Shown here piece by piece: positions 9,487-18,350 of a DNA stretch of 64,000 nt. The translations under genes were made by a program, and so were the position numbers. Origin of the DNA: Mesobacillus jeotgali (lineage in GTDB: Bacteria; Bacillota; Bacilli; Bacillales; Cytobacillaceae); the NCBI RefSeq assembly GCF_031759225.1, contig NZ_CP134494.1, forward strand, positions 3,346,501 through 3,410,500, in the 5' to 3' direction. How positions within the stretch are numbered: the first letter of the stretch is position 1; each line of letters begins with the position of its first letter. A model generated the notes under the pieces. The model saw only the letters and a program-made list of their open reading frames with translations, ran no database searches and was not told where the DNA came from.

Positions 9487-10467
9487 CTAAAAACCAAGTC
9501 TGGATTTCACATCTTCTTGAAACTGTTTCCTTTGCTGAAATTGGCTGACAGTCATTTCCACGATTGGTGCCAGTCTATACGGATTTGAATGATCTCGATC
9601 TCTCACTAAGCGGTTCCACTCCCTTAAAATATCAGCAGGGTATAGAAGCCCAAAGAGGAAAGCATCAGTATCCAGCCATTTGTTCAAATGATTTATTTTT
9701 TCCAGTGATTCAAAACGCCAATCCAAAAAGGGCAGAATCCGATTAGCATACTGCAGCATATCAAATGCCCTTGATCCAGAGCTGATCAAATCAAAATCAA
9801 TTAAGTTCAACTTTCCATCGTTCGAACGCAGAAAATTGTGATGGGCCACATCCCCATGGAGGATGGCTGGAGGCTCTGTTTCGAGCTTTTTCTTTGAATT
9901 CGAGAAATTCCTCAAGGAAAAATCTGCCCACTTCAGCAGCTCTTCGGTAAAGGCTTTATTTACATAGCCATTTACTACAGGGAGGTTTTCTGTGAATTCA
10001 TTCATGCGATGATGCCATTTTCTTGGTAAATCAGTTTTCGGCAGCATGCTTGCATATGAAGGAAGAAGAACCGTGGTATGGTCATGGAATCTATTCAGCA
10101 GTTCAATGCCTTCATCCCTGTCTGAAGGCATTCCATAATCGAAACGCTTCTCATGATGCTCAATAAATTCTATACACCCATAGTATGATCCATCGAAATG
10201 AAGAGGATCTCTATCTTGATAATAAAATCGGTAAGATTGATCAAAACCAGATTTTCTTAAAGAAGAAGCGAATGCTTCTTGAATCTTTAATTTCCGAAGA
10301 TCTTTATACCCTTTTAAAATAAACCGATGCTTGCCTGTTTCAACGAGATAAACATTTCCTCTTAATTGGGTCATTTCTTTGATTTCAACTTTGAGTTTCC
10401 TGGTTAAATAAGAGAAGAGACGATTGAAAAAATAATCGTCTCTCCCTCGGTTGATGTTAATATTCAT
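9487..10467 (-). CDS. Phosphotransferase (aminoglycoside-phosphotransferase/CotS-like fold) co-transcribed with safA
   Basis: A 326-residue protein with the protein-kinase-like APH fold. The nucleotide-binding N-lobe includes FILKGY; the catalytic loop HGDVAHHNF and the metal-binding LIDFDL are intact, so activity is plausible. It is related to the spore-coat CotS/YutH/YsxE group, but the substrate is unknown. The ATG at 10467 lies within the last codons of safA in another frame (overlap of 11 bases), so the two are probably translationally coupled; an ATG at 10479 is an alternative. B. subtilis has no gene here between safA and coxA. It ends in a strong terminator, separating it from the CoxA-like gene. 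Confidence 0.8.
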   Translation of the reverse strand: MNININRGRDDYFFNRLFSYLTRKLKVEIKEMTQLRGNVYLVETGKHRFILKGYKDLRKLKIQEAFASSLRKSGFDQSYRFYYQDRDPLHFDGSYYGCIEFIEHHEKRFDYGMPSDRDEGIELLNRFHDHTTVLLPSYASMLPKTDLPRKWHHRMNEFTENLPVVNGYVNKAFTEELLKWADFSLRNFSNSKKKLETEPPAILHGDVAHHNFLRSNDGKLNLIDFDLISSGSRAFDMLQYANRILPFLDWRFESLEKINHLNKWLDTDAFLFGLLYPADILREWNRLVRDRDHSNPYRLAPIVEMTVSQFQQRKQFQEDVKSRLGF

Positions 10468-12520
10468 TGCTCTCTTCATCTTCGAACCGAGGCATCGGCA
10501 TACCATAACCTCCGCCCATCGGACCTGGTCCATATTGGTTCATGAATCCCTGAGGACCCATGCCCATCTGATACCCGTAGTGCGGATGCGGGTGCATACC
10601 TGGCGCACCATAAAACCCCTGATGCATGTGGTGAGGATGGTGCATGCCTGCTCCCATCAAACCATACGGATTGCCCATCTGGCCTCCGCAGCCGCAATCA
10701 TTGCTTGCGCCTTGGACTGCCTGCTTAGGCATCATTGGAGGCTGCATCATACCTCCGACTTGTGGCATTTTGTTATCCATCATTCCGCCAACCTGCGGGA
10801 ATTGATTATCCATCATTCCGCCGACCTGCGGCATTTGATTATCCATCATCCCTCCGACTTGCGGCATTTGATTATCCATCATTCCGCCCACTTGCGGCAT
10901 CATTGGCATCTGGCCCTGCATCATTCCGCCAACTTGCGGCATCATCTGCATCTGGTCCTGCATGATTCCGCCCACTTGCGGCATCATTGGCATCTGGCCC
11001 TGCATCATTCCGCCAACCTGCGGCATCATTGGCATTTGCCCTTGCATCATTCCGCCAACCTGTGGCATCATTGGCATCTGATTTTCCATCATTCCGCCAA
11101 CCTGCGGCATCATCTGCATCTGATCCTGCATCATTCCGCCAACCTGCGGCATCATCTGCATCTGATCCTGCATCATTCCGCCGACTTGTGGCATCATTGG
11201 CATCTGGCCCTGCATCATCCCGCCAACATGCGGCATCTGAGGCATTGGCATTTCCGAAGATTCTTCATCCATCATACCTCCGACCTGAGGCATTTGCTGA
11301 TTATTCATCATACCTCCGACTTGTGGCATTTGCTGATTATCCATCATACCACCGACCTGAGGCATTTGATTATCCATCATTCCGCCAACTTGCGGCTGCA
11401 TTGGCATCTGGTCCTCCATCGCACCTGCTACTTGTGGCATGTATGGCATTTGTTGCGGGTATCCCTGCCCATACGGCGGGCAGTAGCCTGATCCAGGCAT
11501 TACCGGCGAAATCGGCATACCATGGAAGACAGGACCGGTCATTTGTGGAGAAGCATGATGAGGCATATTTTCCATAGCCGGGCTCAACGGCATTTGCATG
11601 TTCGCAAAGGATGAAGATTCCATATCTTCTGCCGGCAGTGCCATATTCGGCATCATGCCTGGATACTGTGAAGCTCCCTGTACCTGAGGATAAGGCATTT
11701 GATGGGCTCCTGGATAACCATAAGCCGGACCTGACATGGAAGGCGCCCCTGGATAACAGTTATAAGGGTAAGGGATCATCGGCTGCTGGTAACCTCCTTG
11801 AATGAATGGCATCATGGATGGCGATTCATCCATAAAATCATTCTTTTCAATTTTTATCTCTGGTTTAATTTCCTGTTTCACCTTTGGTTTAATCTCAGTT
11901 TTCGGCAGCTGTGGTTTTACCTCTGGCTTCATTTCTGGCTTGACCTGCTGCTTTACAGGAGCTTTGACTTCTGGCTTTACCTCTGGTTTGACTTCCGGGA
12001 ATATATTGTCTGGTTTAGGCGGTAGCTTGGGTTGTGCTTTTGGCAGGGGCTTCGGCTGTGGTTTCGGCTGCGGCGGCATCTGCATATTGGCCATATTCAT
12101 CATATAGTAATTATTGATGTCAATCTCAGGCTTAATTTGCACTGGCATTTTCGGTTTATATGGTTTAACCGGCTCTTCCTTTGGAACAGGTTTAGGCATT
12201 TCCTTTTTCGGCTGTTCCTTAACTGGAGCCTCTTTCGGAACTTCTTTTTTCACTTCTGGCATTGGCATTGGTTTCTCTTTGGCAATCGGCATTTCCTTTT
12301 TGCCACCCATATTGATTTTTGCTTGAGGCGTTCCACCTGCGATTGGAGCTTCTTTTTTTACTGTTCCTCCAGCAGTTGGAACTTTTATTTTCATACCGGG
12401 CATAATCATATCAGGGTTGCTGAGCTGCGCGTTCATCTTTTTCAGCTCTTCAAAGTTCACGCCGTACTTCTTGGCGATCTTCCAAAGAGTATCCCCTTTC
12501 TGTACGATATGGATTTTCAC
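10457..12520 (-). CDS. safA: SafA-like spore morphogenetic protein with LysM domain and long C-terminal repeat array
   Basis: A 687-residue protein. Residues 1-48 are a LysM domain (VQKGDTLWKIAKKYGVNFEEL ending in GMKIKVP) that in SafA localises the protein to the cortex/coat interface. Residues 50-215 are rich in Lys, Pro, Glu and Val. Residues about 360-590 hold 17 copies of a unit built on PQVGGMM plus one degenerate copy (PQVAGAM), and the tail is rich in Met, Gly, Pro and His. B. subtilis SafA is 387 residues, so this one is greatly expanded. SafA recruits inner-coat proteins and binds SpoVID, also in this window. The start is GTG behind AGGAGGG. Between nadA and coxA, as expected. Confidence 0.88.
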   Translation of the reverse strand: MKIHIVQKGDTLWKIAKKYGVNFEELKKMNAQLSNPDMIMPGMKIKVPTAGGTVKKEAPIAGGTPQAKINMGGKKEMPIAKEKPMPMPEVKKEVPKEAPVKEQPKKEMPKPVPKEEPVKPYKPKMPVQIKPEIDINNYYMMNMANMQMPPQPKPQPKPLPKAQPKLPPKPDNIFPEVKPEVKPEVKAPVKQQVKPEMKPEVKPQLPKTEIKPKVKQEIKPEIKIEKNDFMDESPSMMPFIQGGYQQPMIPYPYNCYPGAPSMSGPAYGYPGAHQMPYPQVQGASQYPGMMPNMALPAEDMESSSFANMQMPLSPAMENMPHHASPQMTGPVFHGMPISPVMPGSGYCPPYGQGYPQQMPYMPQVAGAMEDQMPMQPQVGGMMDNQMPQVGGMMDNQQMPQVGGMMNNQQMPQVGGMMDEESSEMPMPQMPHVGGMMQGQMPMMPQVGGMMQDQMQMMPQVGGMMQDQMQMMPQVGGMMENQMPMMPQVGGMMQGQMPMMPQVGGMMQGQMPMMPQVGGIMQDQMQMMPQVGGMMQGQMPMMPQVGGMMDNQMPQVGGMMDNQMPQVGGMMDNQFPQVGGMMDNKMPQVGGMMQPPMMPKQAVQGASNDCGCGGQMGNPYGLMGAGMHHPHHMHQGFYGAPGMHPHPHYGYQMGMGPQGFMNQYGPGPMGGGYGMPMPRFEDEESNEY
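10745..11440 (-). repeat. Coding tandem repeat array inside safA
   Basis: Seventeen units with the core PQVGGMM, spaced by short linkers of two main kinds: DNQ-type giving 11-residue units at both ends of the array, and QGQMPM or QDQMQM-type giving 14-residue units in the middle. One core is GGIM and one PHVGGMM. The block structure (short, long, short) suggests growth by unequal recombination. Confidence 0.92.
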
Positions 12521-12651
12521 TCTGATTCCCTCCTATGGCATAAGTCCATATATTCTATGTTGGTGTGGGCAAATTGCTAACAATCTTCAAAAAAACTTAT
12601 GCTTCTATGTAAATAATTATGTTTTTCTGCGGGAGATTAAGCTTTTCCCAT

Positions 12652-12683
12652 AAAAAAAATCCTCCCCGTCCAGGGAAGGATTC
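12652..12683 (-). terminator. Terminator of the nadBCA operon
   Basis: Stem AATCCTTCCC / GGGGAGGATT (one mismatch) with a T8 tract on the minus strand, just downstream of the nadA stop. Confidence 0.85.
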
Positions 12684-12687
12684 AAAA

Positions 12688-13794
12688 TTATGACTGCTCA
12701 AGCATGCGATTCAGGGCAAGATTCGCGTTTAATGCTGTTTTTTCATCCACTTTTATAAGATTAATTTCCTCCCCCTGAAAAACTGAATCGAGACTCCAGG
12801 CAAGATGCTGCAAGTCGATCCTGTTCATTGTCAGGCATGGACACATATGAGGGTTCAACGAAATGATCTTTTTATCAGGATGCTGTGAAATCAGGCGGTT
12901 TACCAAATTCATTTCTGTCCCTACTGCCCAGGAGGAACCTGCAGGAGAAGCTTCGATGTTTTCAATAATATAATTTGTAGAGCCAGCCATATCAGATAGA
13001 CCAACAACCTCGCGTGTGCATTCAGGATGGACAATGATTTTCATGTCCGGGTAAGCATTCCTCACCTGCGCTATATTCTCTACGGTAAAATTCTCATGGA
13101 CCGAACAGTGCCCTTTCCAAAGAATTACCTTCACTTTTTCAAGCGGGCCATCGTACTCTAGAATATTTTCAATCGGATTATAAACGGCCATTTCGTCAAG
13201 GCCGATCCCAATGTTAAAAGCTGTATTTCGCCCTAAATGCTGATCCGGAAGGAAAAGCAGGCGTTCCTTTTTTGAAAAAGCCCATCTCACCATCTTCTCG
13301 GCATTGGAGGAAGTCACAGTCGCACCGCCATTCGCTCCGACAAAGGATTTAATCGCTGCAGTCGAGTTCACGTACGTCAACGGCAAAATGGTGTCACCAA
13401 ACAACACCTGAAGGAACTCCCATGCTCTTTCCGTCTGGTATATATCCGCCATATCCGCCATTGAACAGCCAGCTCTCATATCCGGCAAATAGACCTTCTG
13501 GCTTTCAGTTGTTAAAATATCCGCTGTCTCCGCCATGAAGTGGACTCCGCAGAAAACGATATGTTCAGCCTCCCTGTTATCCGCAGAAAGCTGGGCGAGC
13601 TTCAAAGAATCACCAGTCGCATCAGCAAATTGTATCACTTCATCTTTTTGATAATGATGGCCTGGTATGAACAGTTTCTTGCCCATTTTTGCCTTGATGT
13701 CCCTGATCATGCTCTCGAGCTCCTCATGGGACATATTCCTGTATTTTTCAGGAAGCATCTTTGCCTTAGCTTCGAGCGTCTCCAATATATTCAT
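12688..13794 (-). CDS. nadA: Quinolinate synthase
   Basis: A 368-residue enzyme that condenses iminoaspartate with dihydroxyacetone phosphate to quinolinate, using a [4Fe-4S] cluster. Conserved cysteines lie in [28 protein letters not shown] and [25 protein letters not shown] is the substrate-binding start. I chose the ATG at 13794, nine bases after AAAGGGG; the in-frame ATG three codons earlier touches that site. With this start the length equals B. subtilis NadA (368). It overlaps nadC by 29 bases and is last in nadBCA. Confidence 0.97.
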   Translation of the reverse strand: MNILETLEAKAKMLPEKYRNMSHEELESMIRDIKAKMGKKLFIPGHHYQKDEVIQFADATGDSLKLAQLSADNREAEHIVFCGVHFMAETADILTTESQKVYLPDMRAGCSMADMADIYQTERAWEFLQVLFGDTILPLTYVNSTAAIKSFVGANGGATVTSSNAEKMVRWAFSKKERLLFLPDQHLGRNTAFNIGIGLDEMAVYNPIENILEYDGPLEKVKVILWKGHCSVHENFTVENIAQVRNAYPDMKIIVHPECTREVVGLSDMAGSTNYIIENIEASPAGSSWAVGTEMNLVNRLISQHPDKKIISLNPHMCPCLTMNRIDLQHLAWSLDSVFQGEEINLIKVDEKTALNANLALNRMLEQS

Positions 13795-14647
13795 ATTGTA
13801 CATCCCCTTTCATATCTGCCATCACTTTTGCGCTTATATCCAAAGATTTTACGGAATGGGTAAGGAACCCAAGCGAAATATAGTCAACACCACAATCACT
13901 ATAGCTATGGAGGTTATCGAGGGTGATGCCTCCAGATGCCTCTGTCAAAATTCCTGCCGGCACATTATTGATCCAATCCTTGATCTGTTCAGGATGTCTG
14001 TTGTCGAACATGATGCAGTCAACCTTTGCTTCAATCGCTTCGAGAAGCTGGTCCTTTGTTTCAATCTCTACCTCAACCTTCACCATATGCCCAAGATTGG
14101 ATCTTACTGCATCTACTGCATGACTGATCGAGCCTGCGAATGAGATGTGATTGTCCTTGATCATCACGGCGTCATACAGCCCATAACGATGATTGTATCC
14201 GCCTCCGCAACGAACTGCATATTTCTCAAGCATCCTGAGGCCCGGAGTCGTTTTACGTGTATCACAGATTCTTGTTTTCGTGCTGTTCAGTACGGAGACA
14301 GCTTCATTGGTTTTCGTCGCGATCCCGCTCATCCGCTGTACAAGATTTAGGACGACCCTTTCCGCTTTCAGCAGGTCTGAAACCCTGCCGGTGATTATGG
14401 CTAGTTCTTGGCCTTTGGCGACTTTCTCTCCATCTTTTACTTTCAGGATGATTTGGCTGTTTTCATCAAGCAGCCTGAATCCTGTTTGGATGATTTGTTC
14501 CCCGCAGAAAATCCCTTCATCCTTGGCGATGAACACCATGCTTCCTTTGTTTTCTTTTCCGAATATCAGTTCACTGGTGACATCACGTTCACCTATATCT
14601 TCAATAAAGAATTGTTCAAGTAGCAAGCGCAGTTTGATTGTATTCAT
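13766..14647 (-). CDS. nadC: Nicotinate-nucleotide (quinolinate) pyrophosphorylase
   Basis: A 293-residue quinolinate phosphoribosyltransferase that makes nicotinate mononucleotide. Signatures are [24 protein letters not shown], the catalytic-core [10 protein letters not shown] and [11 protein letters not shown] near the C-terminus. The ATG at 14647 is preceded by AAAGGATGG at good spacing; an ATG three codons earlier overlaps that site. It overlaps the end of nadB by 32 bases and the start of nadA, so the three genes are tightly coupled. Confidence 0.97.
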   Translation of the reverse strand: MNTIKLRLLLEQFFIEDIGERDVTSELIFGKENKGSMVFIAKDEGIFCGEQIIQTGFRLLDENSQIILKVKDGEKVAKGQELAIITGRVSDLLKAERVVLNLVQRMSGIATKTNEAVSVLNSTKTRICDTRKTTPGLRMLEKYAVRCGGGYNHRYGLYDAVMIKDNHISFAGSISHAVDAVRSNLGHMVKVEVEIETKDQLLEAIEAKVDCIMFDNRHPEQIKDWINNVPAGILTEASGGITLDNLHSYSDCGVDYISLGFLTHSVKSLDISAKVMADMKGDVQYEYIGDARS

Positions 14648-16226
14648 GCTTACCATCCTTTACTTTTTTTCGTTGATGAATGATTTGTTTTTTCATCCAA
14701 TTGGCGTTATCCTCAAGCGGGAAATCTTTTCGGTAGTGCCCGCCCCTGCTTTCCGTCCTTTCCAAAGCAGATTGTGTGATCAAAGTAGCGGTAATGTACA
14801 TGAATAGAGTGTTTAATTGTGATGGCTGCATGTGGTCCAGCTCGGCCACAAGCCATTCTTCGATGTTGAACTGGGCAAGCCACTCACTCTGTTTCACCAG
14901 CAAATCTTTTGACCGTACAATCCCCGTTCGGTCCATCATTGTCTGTTTTAGCATGGCGATGTCAGGAAGTTCACTGCTGAATAATGTGTGACTACGGTTA
15001 CCTGTAAAACTTTCAGCGGGACGATTATAGAACACCAATTCTTGCTCTTTCGCTGCAGGATGCCTGTTGATCCACTCCGCAAGGTTTCCGCCAACAAACA
15101 TCCCCTCCAATAAGGAATTGCTCGCCAGTCTATTTGCACCGTGAATACCTGTACATGCCGCTTCTCCAATTGCATACAATCCTGGAATACTGGTCCTGCC
15201 CTGCAAGTCCGTCTTGATTCCGCCCATGATAAAATGGCTCCCAGGGACGACAGGTATCAGTCCTTTTTCAATATCAATCCCATGCTGTGTGCACAGGCTG
15301 CTGATCGTCGGGAACCTGCGACTGAAATCCTGGAGGTTGGTAATATCTAAAAAGATTTGTATTCCTCTTCGCAAATAGTCATAAATCGTCTGGGAAACGA
15401 TATGCCGAGGTGCCAGGTCCTTCAATGGATGTACTCCATCCATGATCCGTTTTCCCTCTGCAGTCACAAGCGCGGCCCCCTCACCTCTTACGGCTTCCGA
15501 AATAAGGCCTTTCGTCTTTCCATCTACATAAAGGAGTGTAGGGTGAAATTGGATAAACTCCATATCGGCCAGCTCCGCACCTGCTCTATAGGCCAGCGCC
15601 ATTCCATCCCCGGTTGCCGTCTCGGCATTCGAGGTGAGGGAGAAAATCTGACCGCAGCCGCCAGTGGCGAGGACAACATGAGGTGCCAAATAAACTTCAT
15701 TGGTCCCATCCGCCAGCTTTGCCTTTACTCCGATACAGCGCGTTTCCTCACTGTTTAAAATCAGTTCATAAACTAATGTGGTTTGTCCTATTGAAACCTT
15801 CGCACCCAGATCCGTCAGCAAAAAGTCGACCATATGCTTACCAGTCGCATCCCCGCCGCTGTGGACAATCCGCTTTTCACTATGAGCGCCTTCCATTCCC
15901 AGAAGCAATTTCCCATTTCCATCTTCATCAAAGCGACAGCCTGATTGCCATAATCCTTTTATCAATTCCGGCGCTTTTTTGGTCATTTCAAATACAGCTT
16001 CTACGTTATTATGGTGAGCCCCAGCCTCCATTGTGTCGAGATAATGGAAGTACGGATCATCACTCGGAGAAACCGCCGCCGCAACCCCGCCCTGTGCCAG
16101 GTAAGAATTGCCCGCTGTCATTTCATCCTTTGTGAGAATTATCACATTTAATTCCTTCGATAATTTATTGGCCAATTGCAGTGCGGCAATCCCGCTGCCA
16201 ACAATGATGACATCTGATTGATTCAT
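14616..16226 (-). CDS. nadB: L-aspartate oxidase
   Basis: A 536-residue FAD enzyme that oxidises L-aspartate to iminoaspartate, the first step of de novo NAD synthesis. The FAD dinucleotide-binding motif VGSGIAALQLA is at residues 9-19, the flavin contacts SYLAQGGVAAA and GEAACTGIHGANRLASNSL are clear, and the C-terminal helical domain is complete. ATG follows CCAGGAGG. First gene of nadBCA, divergent from nifS-nadR across a 348-bp control region with palindromes that could bind NadR. Confidence 0.97.
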   Translation of the reverse strand: MNQSDVIIVGSGIAALQLANKLSKELNVIILTKDEMTAGNSYLAQGGVAAAVSPSDDPYFHYLDTMEAGAHHNNVEAVFEMTKKAPELIKGLWQSGCRFDEDGNGKLLLGMEGAHSEKRIVHSGGDATGKHMVDFLLTDLGAKVSIGQTTLVYELILNSEETRCIGVKAKLADGTNEVYLAPHVVLATGGCGQIFSLTSNAETATGDGMALAYRAGAELADMEFIQFHPTLLYVDGKTKGLISEAVRGEGAALVTAEGKRIMDGVHPLKDLAPRHIVSQTIYDYLRRGIQIFLDITNLQDFSRRFPTISSLCTQHGIDIEKGLIPVVPGSHFIMGGIKTDLQGRTSIPGLYAIGEAACTGIHGANRLASNSLLEGMFVGGNLAEWINRHPAAKEQELVFYNRPAESFTGNRSHTLFSSELPDIAMLKQTMMDRTGIVRSKDLLVKQSEWLAQFNIEEWLVAELDHMQPSQLNTLFMYITATLITQSALERTESRGGHYRKDFPLEDNANWMKKQIIHQRKKVKDGKHEYNQTALAT

Positions 16227-16250
16227 ATAATGATAGCCTCCTGGTTTAAC

Positions 16251-16295
16251 AGGTGTCTTGACATCTATATTTACACAGTTTTACACTGTTGACAA
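16251..16295 (-). promoter_or_regulatory. nadB promoter with two palindromic candidate NadR operators
   Basis: On the minus strand TTGTCA (16290-16295), a 17-base spacer and AAATAT (16267-16272) form a plausible promoter. ACAGT-N5-ACTGT (16275-16289) fills the spacer, and the near-perfect palindrome AGGTGTCTTGACATCT (16251-16266) follows; it also contains a plus-strand TTGACA. Placement fits repression of both directions by NadR, whose gene is here. Assignment to NadR is inference. Confidence 0.55.
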
Positions 16296-16370
16296 GAACT
16301 TTTATTTTTACATTGAAGTTAGCAAGAATAGCATGAAGCTCAAAATGTGACCCAATCGAAGAAGATAGCT

Positions 16371-16522
16371 AGTTTTCGGGTAGATGTTAGTTCACTTTTT
16401 ACCGAAACCCATTCGAATGCCTGTGTTCGGGCACATGTTGCCTCAACTTTTTACCGAGATCCGTTCTTACAGCTGTTTTCGGGCAGATGTTACCCAAAAT
16501 TGTGACCGAGAATCTAATGAAA
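16371..16522 (+). repeat. Three ~51-bp imperfect tandem repeats upstream of nifS
   Basis: Each unit begins with (T)TTCGGG followed by TAGATGTT, CACATGTT or CAGATGTT, then an AACTTTTTACCGA-like segment. CGGG starts fall at 16377, 16428 and 16480, giving periods of 51 and 52. A fragment resembling the end of a further unit lies at about 16330-16362. Confidence 0.8.
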
Positions 16523-16574
16523 TCAGCCTCACGGGGATAGGCATCCCGTAATAATAATGGACTGGAGCGAAACT

Positions 16575-17714
16575 ATGAAATATTTCGATTATGCGGCAAC
16601 TTGCCCTCTTGACCTGGACGCGGCCAATATTTTCATCGAAGCGTCGACAAAGTACTTTGGCAATAGCCAGAGCATACATGATGCTGGCAGTGCAGCTGCC
16701 AATCTCCTCGAGAGCTGCAGGCAGGAATTTTCGCGCCTGCTTGATGTCAAAGACGCGGGGATATATTTTACAAGCGGAGGTTCTGAAGCGAATTACCTCG
16801 GCATTATGGCGCTGCTCTCTGCAAAAAAGAAACAAGGTAATCACATTATTACCGGGGCATCTGAACATTCTTCTGTTTACAATCTGATGAAAAAGCTTGA
16901 AAAAGAGGGATGGGAAATTACTTACCTGCCATTGAACAAAGACGGCATAATAGAGTTTTCCAGTTTTACAGAAGCTGCCCGACCGGATACTGTGCTTGTT
17001 TCAATCCACCACGGCAACCCGGAAATCGGGACTATTCAGCCGGTAAAAAAAATTGCTGACTTCTGCAGGTCGAAAGATATCCTGATTCACACTGATTGCG
17101 TGCAGACCTTCGGAAAAATCCCGACGGCTCCACTGGCACACACAGTAGATGCCCTCTCCATTTCCGGCCATAAATTTTATGGGCCAAAAGGAACCGGAGT
17201 GGCATATGTCAATCCGAAGCTTGTCCTGAGGCCATACATTGAAGGAACTGTGCATGAAAAGGGCTTCAGGCCAGGCACGGTGAACGTCCCGGGAATCGCT
17301 GCCATGACAGCTGCAGCGCAAAAAGCGCATTCTATCATGGCAGCTGAGGCAGAAAGAATTAGTAAGCTCAGGACTGCTTTCATTGAATCCTTTATAGATG
17401 TCAAAGACTCATTCGAGATTTTCGGCACAAAGGGTGACGAACAGCTTCCAGGAATCCTCGGAATGGGGATTAAAGGCATCGAGGGGCAATTTGTTTTGCT
17501 TGAATGCAACTCCAAAGGATTTGCGATTTCTACTGGTAGTGCTTGTCATACGGGGATGCTGACACCAGCGAAGACGATGTCTGCGATGGGAATCACAGGA
17601 AAAGAGGCAAAGGAATTTTTCAGGATTTCATTCGGGAGGGATACCACTCATCAAGATGCAGTCGACCTTGGGAAAATGCTTGCCGCCATCACTAAACAGG
17701 TCCCGGCCGTTTAA
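16575..17714 (+). CDS. nifS: Cysteine desulfurase linked to NAD synthesis (NifS/NadS type)
   Basis: A 379-residue PLP enzyme. Visible are DYAATCPLD at the start, the PLP-binding Lys in SISGHKFYGPKGTG, the cofactor-contact HTDCVQTFGK and the active-site Cys loop STGSACHTGM. It releases sulfur from cysteine, most likely to build the [4Fe-4S] cluster of NadA, since it is paired with nadR and divergent from nadBCA as in B. subtilis. The ATG at 16575 has TGGAG eight bases upstream; an ATG at 16557 in frame has no such site. Confidence 0.92.
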   Translation: MKYFDYAATCPLDLDAANIFIEASTKYFGNSQSIHDAGSAAANLLESCRQEFSRLLDVKDAGIYFTSGGSEANYLGIMALLSAKKKQGNHIITGASEHSSVYNLMKKLEKEGWEITYLPLNKDGIIEFSSFTEAARPDTVLVSIHHGNPEIGTIQPVKKIADFCRSKDILIHTDCVQTFGKIPTAPLAHTVDALSISGHKFYGPKGTGVAYVNPKLVLRPYIEGTVHEKGFRPGTVNVPGIAAMTAAAQKAHSIMAAEAERISKLRTAFIESFIDVKDSFEIFGTKGDEQLPGILGMGIKGIEGQFVLLECNSKGFAISTGSACHTGMLTPAKTMSAMGITGKEAKEFFRISFGRDTTHQDAVDLGKMLAAITKQVPAV

Positions 17715-17771
17715 CTTCCAGCTGATTTTATGGTAAAATTCTCGAATGAAGAAGTCGAAGGAGAGATCGGA

Positions 17772-18311
17772 ATGAAGGAACCTACGAAAATTCTCGGAGA
17801 CGAACGCCGGGCCTATATCCTTAAACGTCTGCAGGAAAGCAGTGAGCCTATCACTGGAGGCGAGCTTGCGACCATTACGAATGTAAGCAGACAGGTCATT
17901 GTTGGCGATATCACCTTGCTTAAAGCTAAAAACGAACCAATCATTGCGACCAGCCAGGGATATTTATATATGAATACCTCTCGTCCTTCAGTTGCGGAAA
18001 GGATCATTGCCGTTTCCCACGGCCCTGAAAGGACAGAAGAAGAACTCCTGCTTCTTGTCGATCACGGTGTCACAGTTAAGGACGTTAAAATCGAGCATCC
18101 TGTTTATGGGGATCTAACTGCATCCATCATGGTCTCAAACCGGAACGAAGTAAAACAATTCATGGAAAAAATCAGGGCAACAAATGCCGCATATTTATCA
18201 GAGTTGACCGGCGGAATCCACCTGCACACAATCACCGCTCCGACGGAAAAAGCTCTGGATGAAGCAGAAGAAACGCTAAGAAAAGAAAAATTATTGATTG
18301 ACCTGGAATAA
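17772..18311 (+). CDS. nadR: NAD biosynthesis transcriptional repressor NadR (NiaR/YrxA)
   Basis: A 179-residue repressor with an N-terminal helix-turn-helix (residues about 10-65, containing GGELATITNVSRQVIVGDI) and a C-terminal 3H domain whose conserved histidines are visible in SHGPERT, VDHGVTV and GGIHLHTI. It is the nicotinate-responsive repressor of nadBCA and nifS in B. subtilis. ATG at 17772 has AAGGAG eight bases upstream; a longer in-frame reading from 17730 lacks a site. It follows nifS closely and ends in a bidirectional terminator. Confidence 0.94.
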   Translation: MKEPTKILGDERRAYILKRLQESSEPITGGELATITNVSRQVIVGDITLLKAKNEPIIATSQGYLYMNTSRPSVAERIIAVSHGPERTEEELLLLVDHGVTVKDVKIEHPVYGDLTASIMVSNRNEVKQFMEKIRATNAAYLSELTGGIHLHTITAPTEKALDEAEETLRKEKLLIDLE

Positions 18312-18314
18312 AAT

Positions 18315-18350
18315 GCAAAAAGATCCATCACATATGCGATGGATCTTTTT
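18315..18350. terminator. Bidirectional terminator between nadR and pheA
   Basis: Perfect stem AAAAAGATCCATC / GATGGATCTTTTT with an 8-base loop between convergent stop codons. Confidence 0.9.

Larger units (their letters stand above)
16227..16574. other. 348-bp divergent control region between nadBCA and nifS-nadR
   Basis: No gene. The nadB-proximal part holds promoter-like and palindromic sites (16251-16295); the nifS-proximal half (from about 16330) is filled by ~51-bp imperfect tandem repeats. Both parts are listed separately. Confidence 0.8.

Noticed and set aside
10745..11440. Regular short repeats resembling a CRISPR array
   Set aside because: Units are in-frame coding repeats with near-identical spacers and unequal length; no cas genes nearby.
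10451..11491. Long plus-strand frame (346 codons) opposite safA, rich in His, Leu and Ser
   Set aside because: It is the mirror of the safA repeat array; the low-complexity repeat lacks stops on the other strand. No ribosome binding site and no family likeness.
11798..12580. Plus-strand frames opposite the N-terminal half of safA
   Set aside because: Antisense frames of biased Lys/Pro codons; Phe/Trp/Leu-rich nonsense composition and no start signals.
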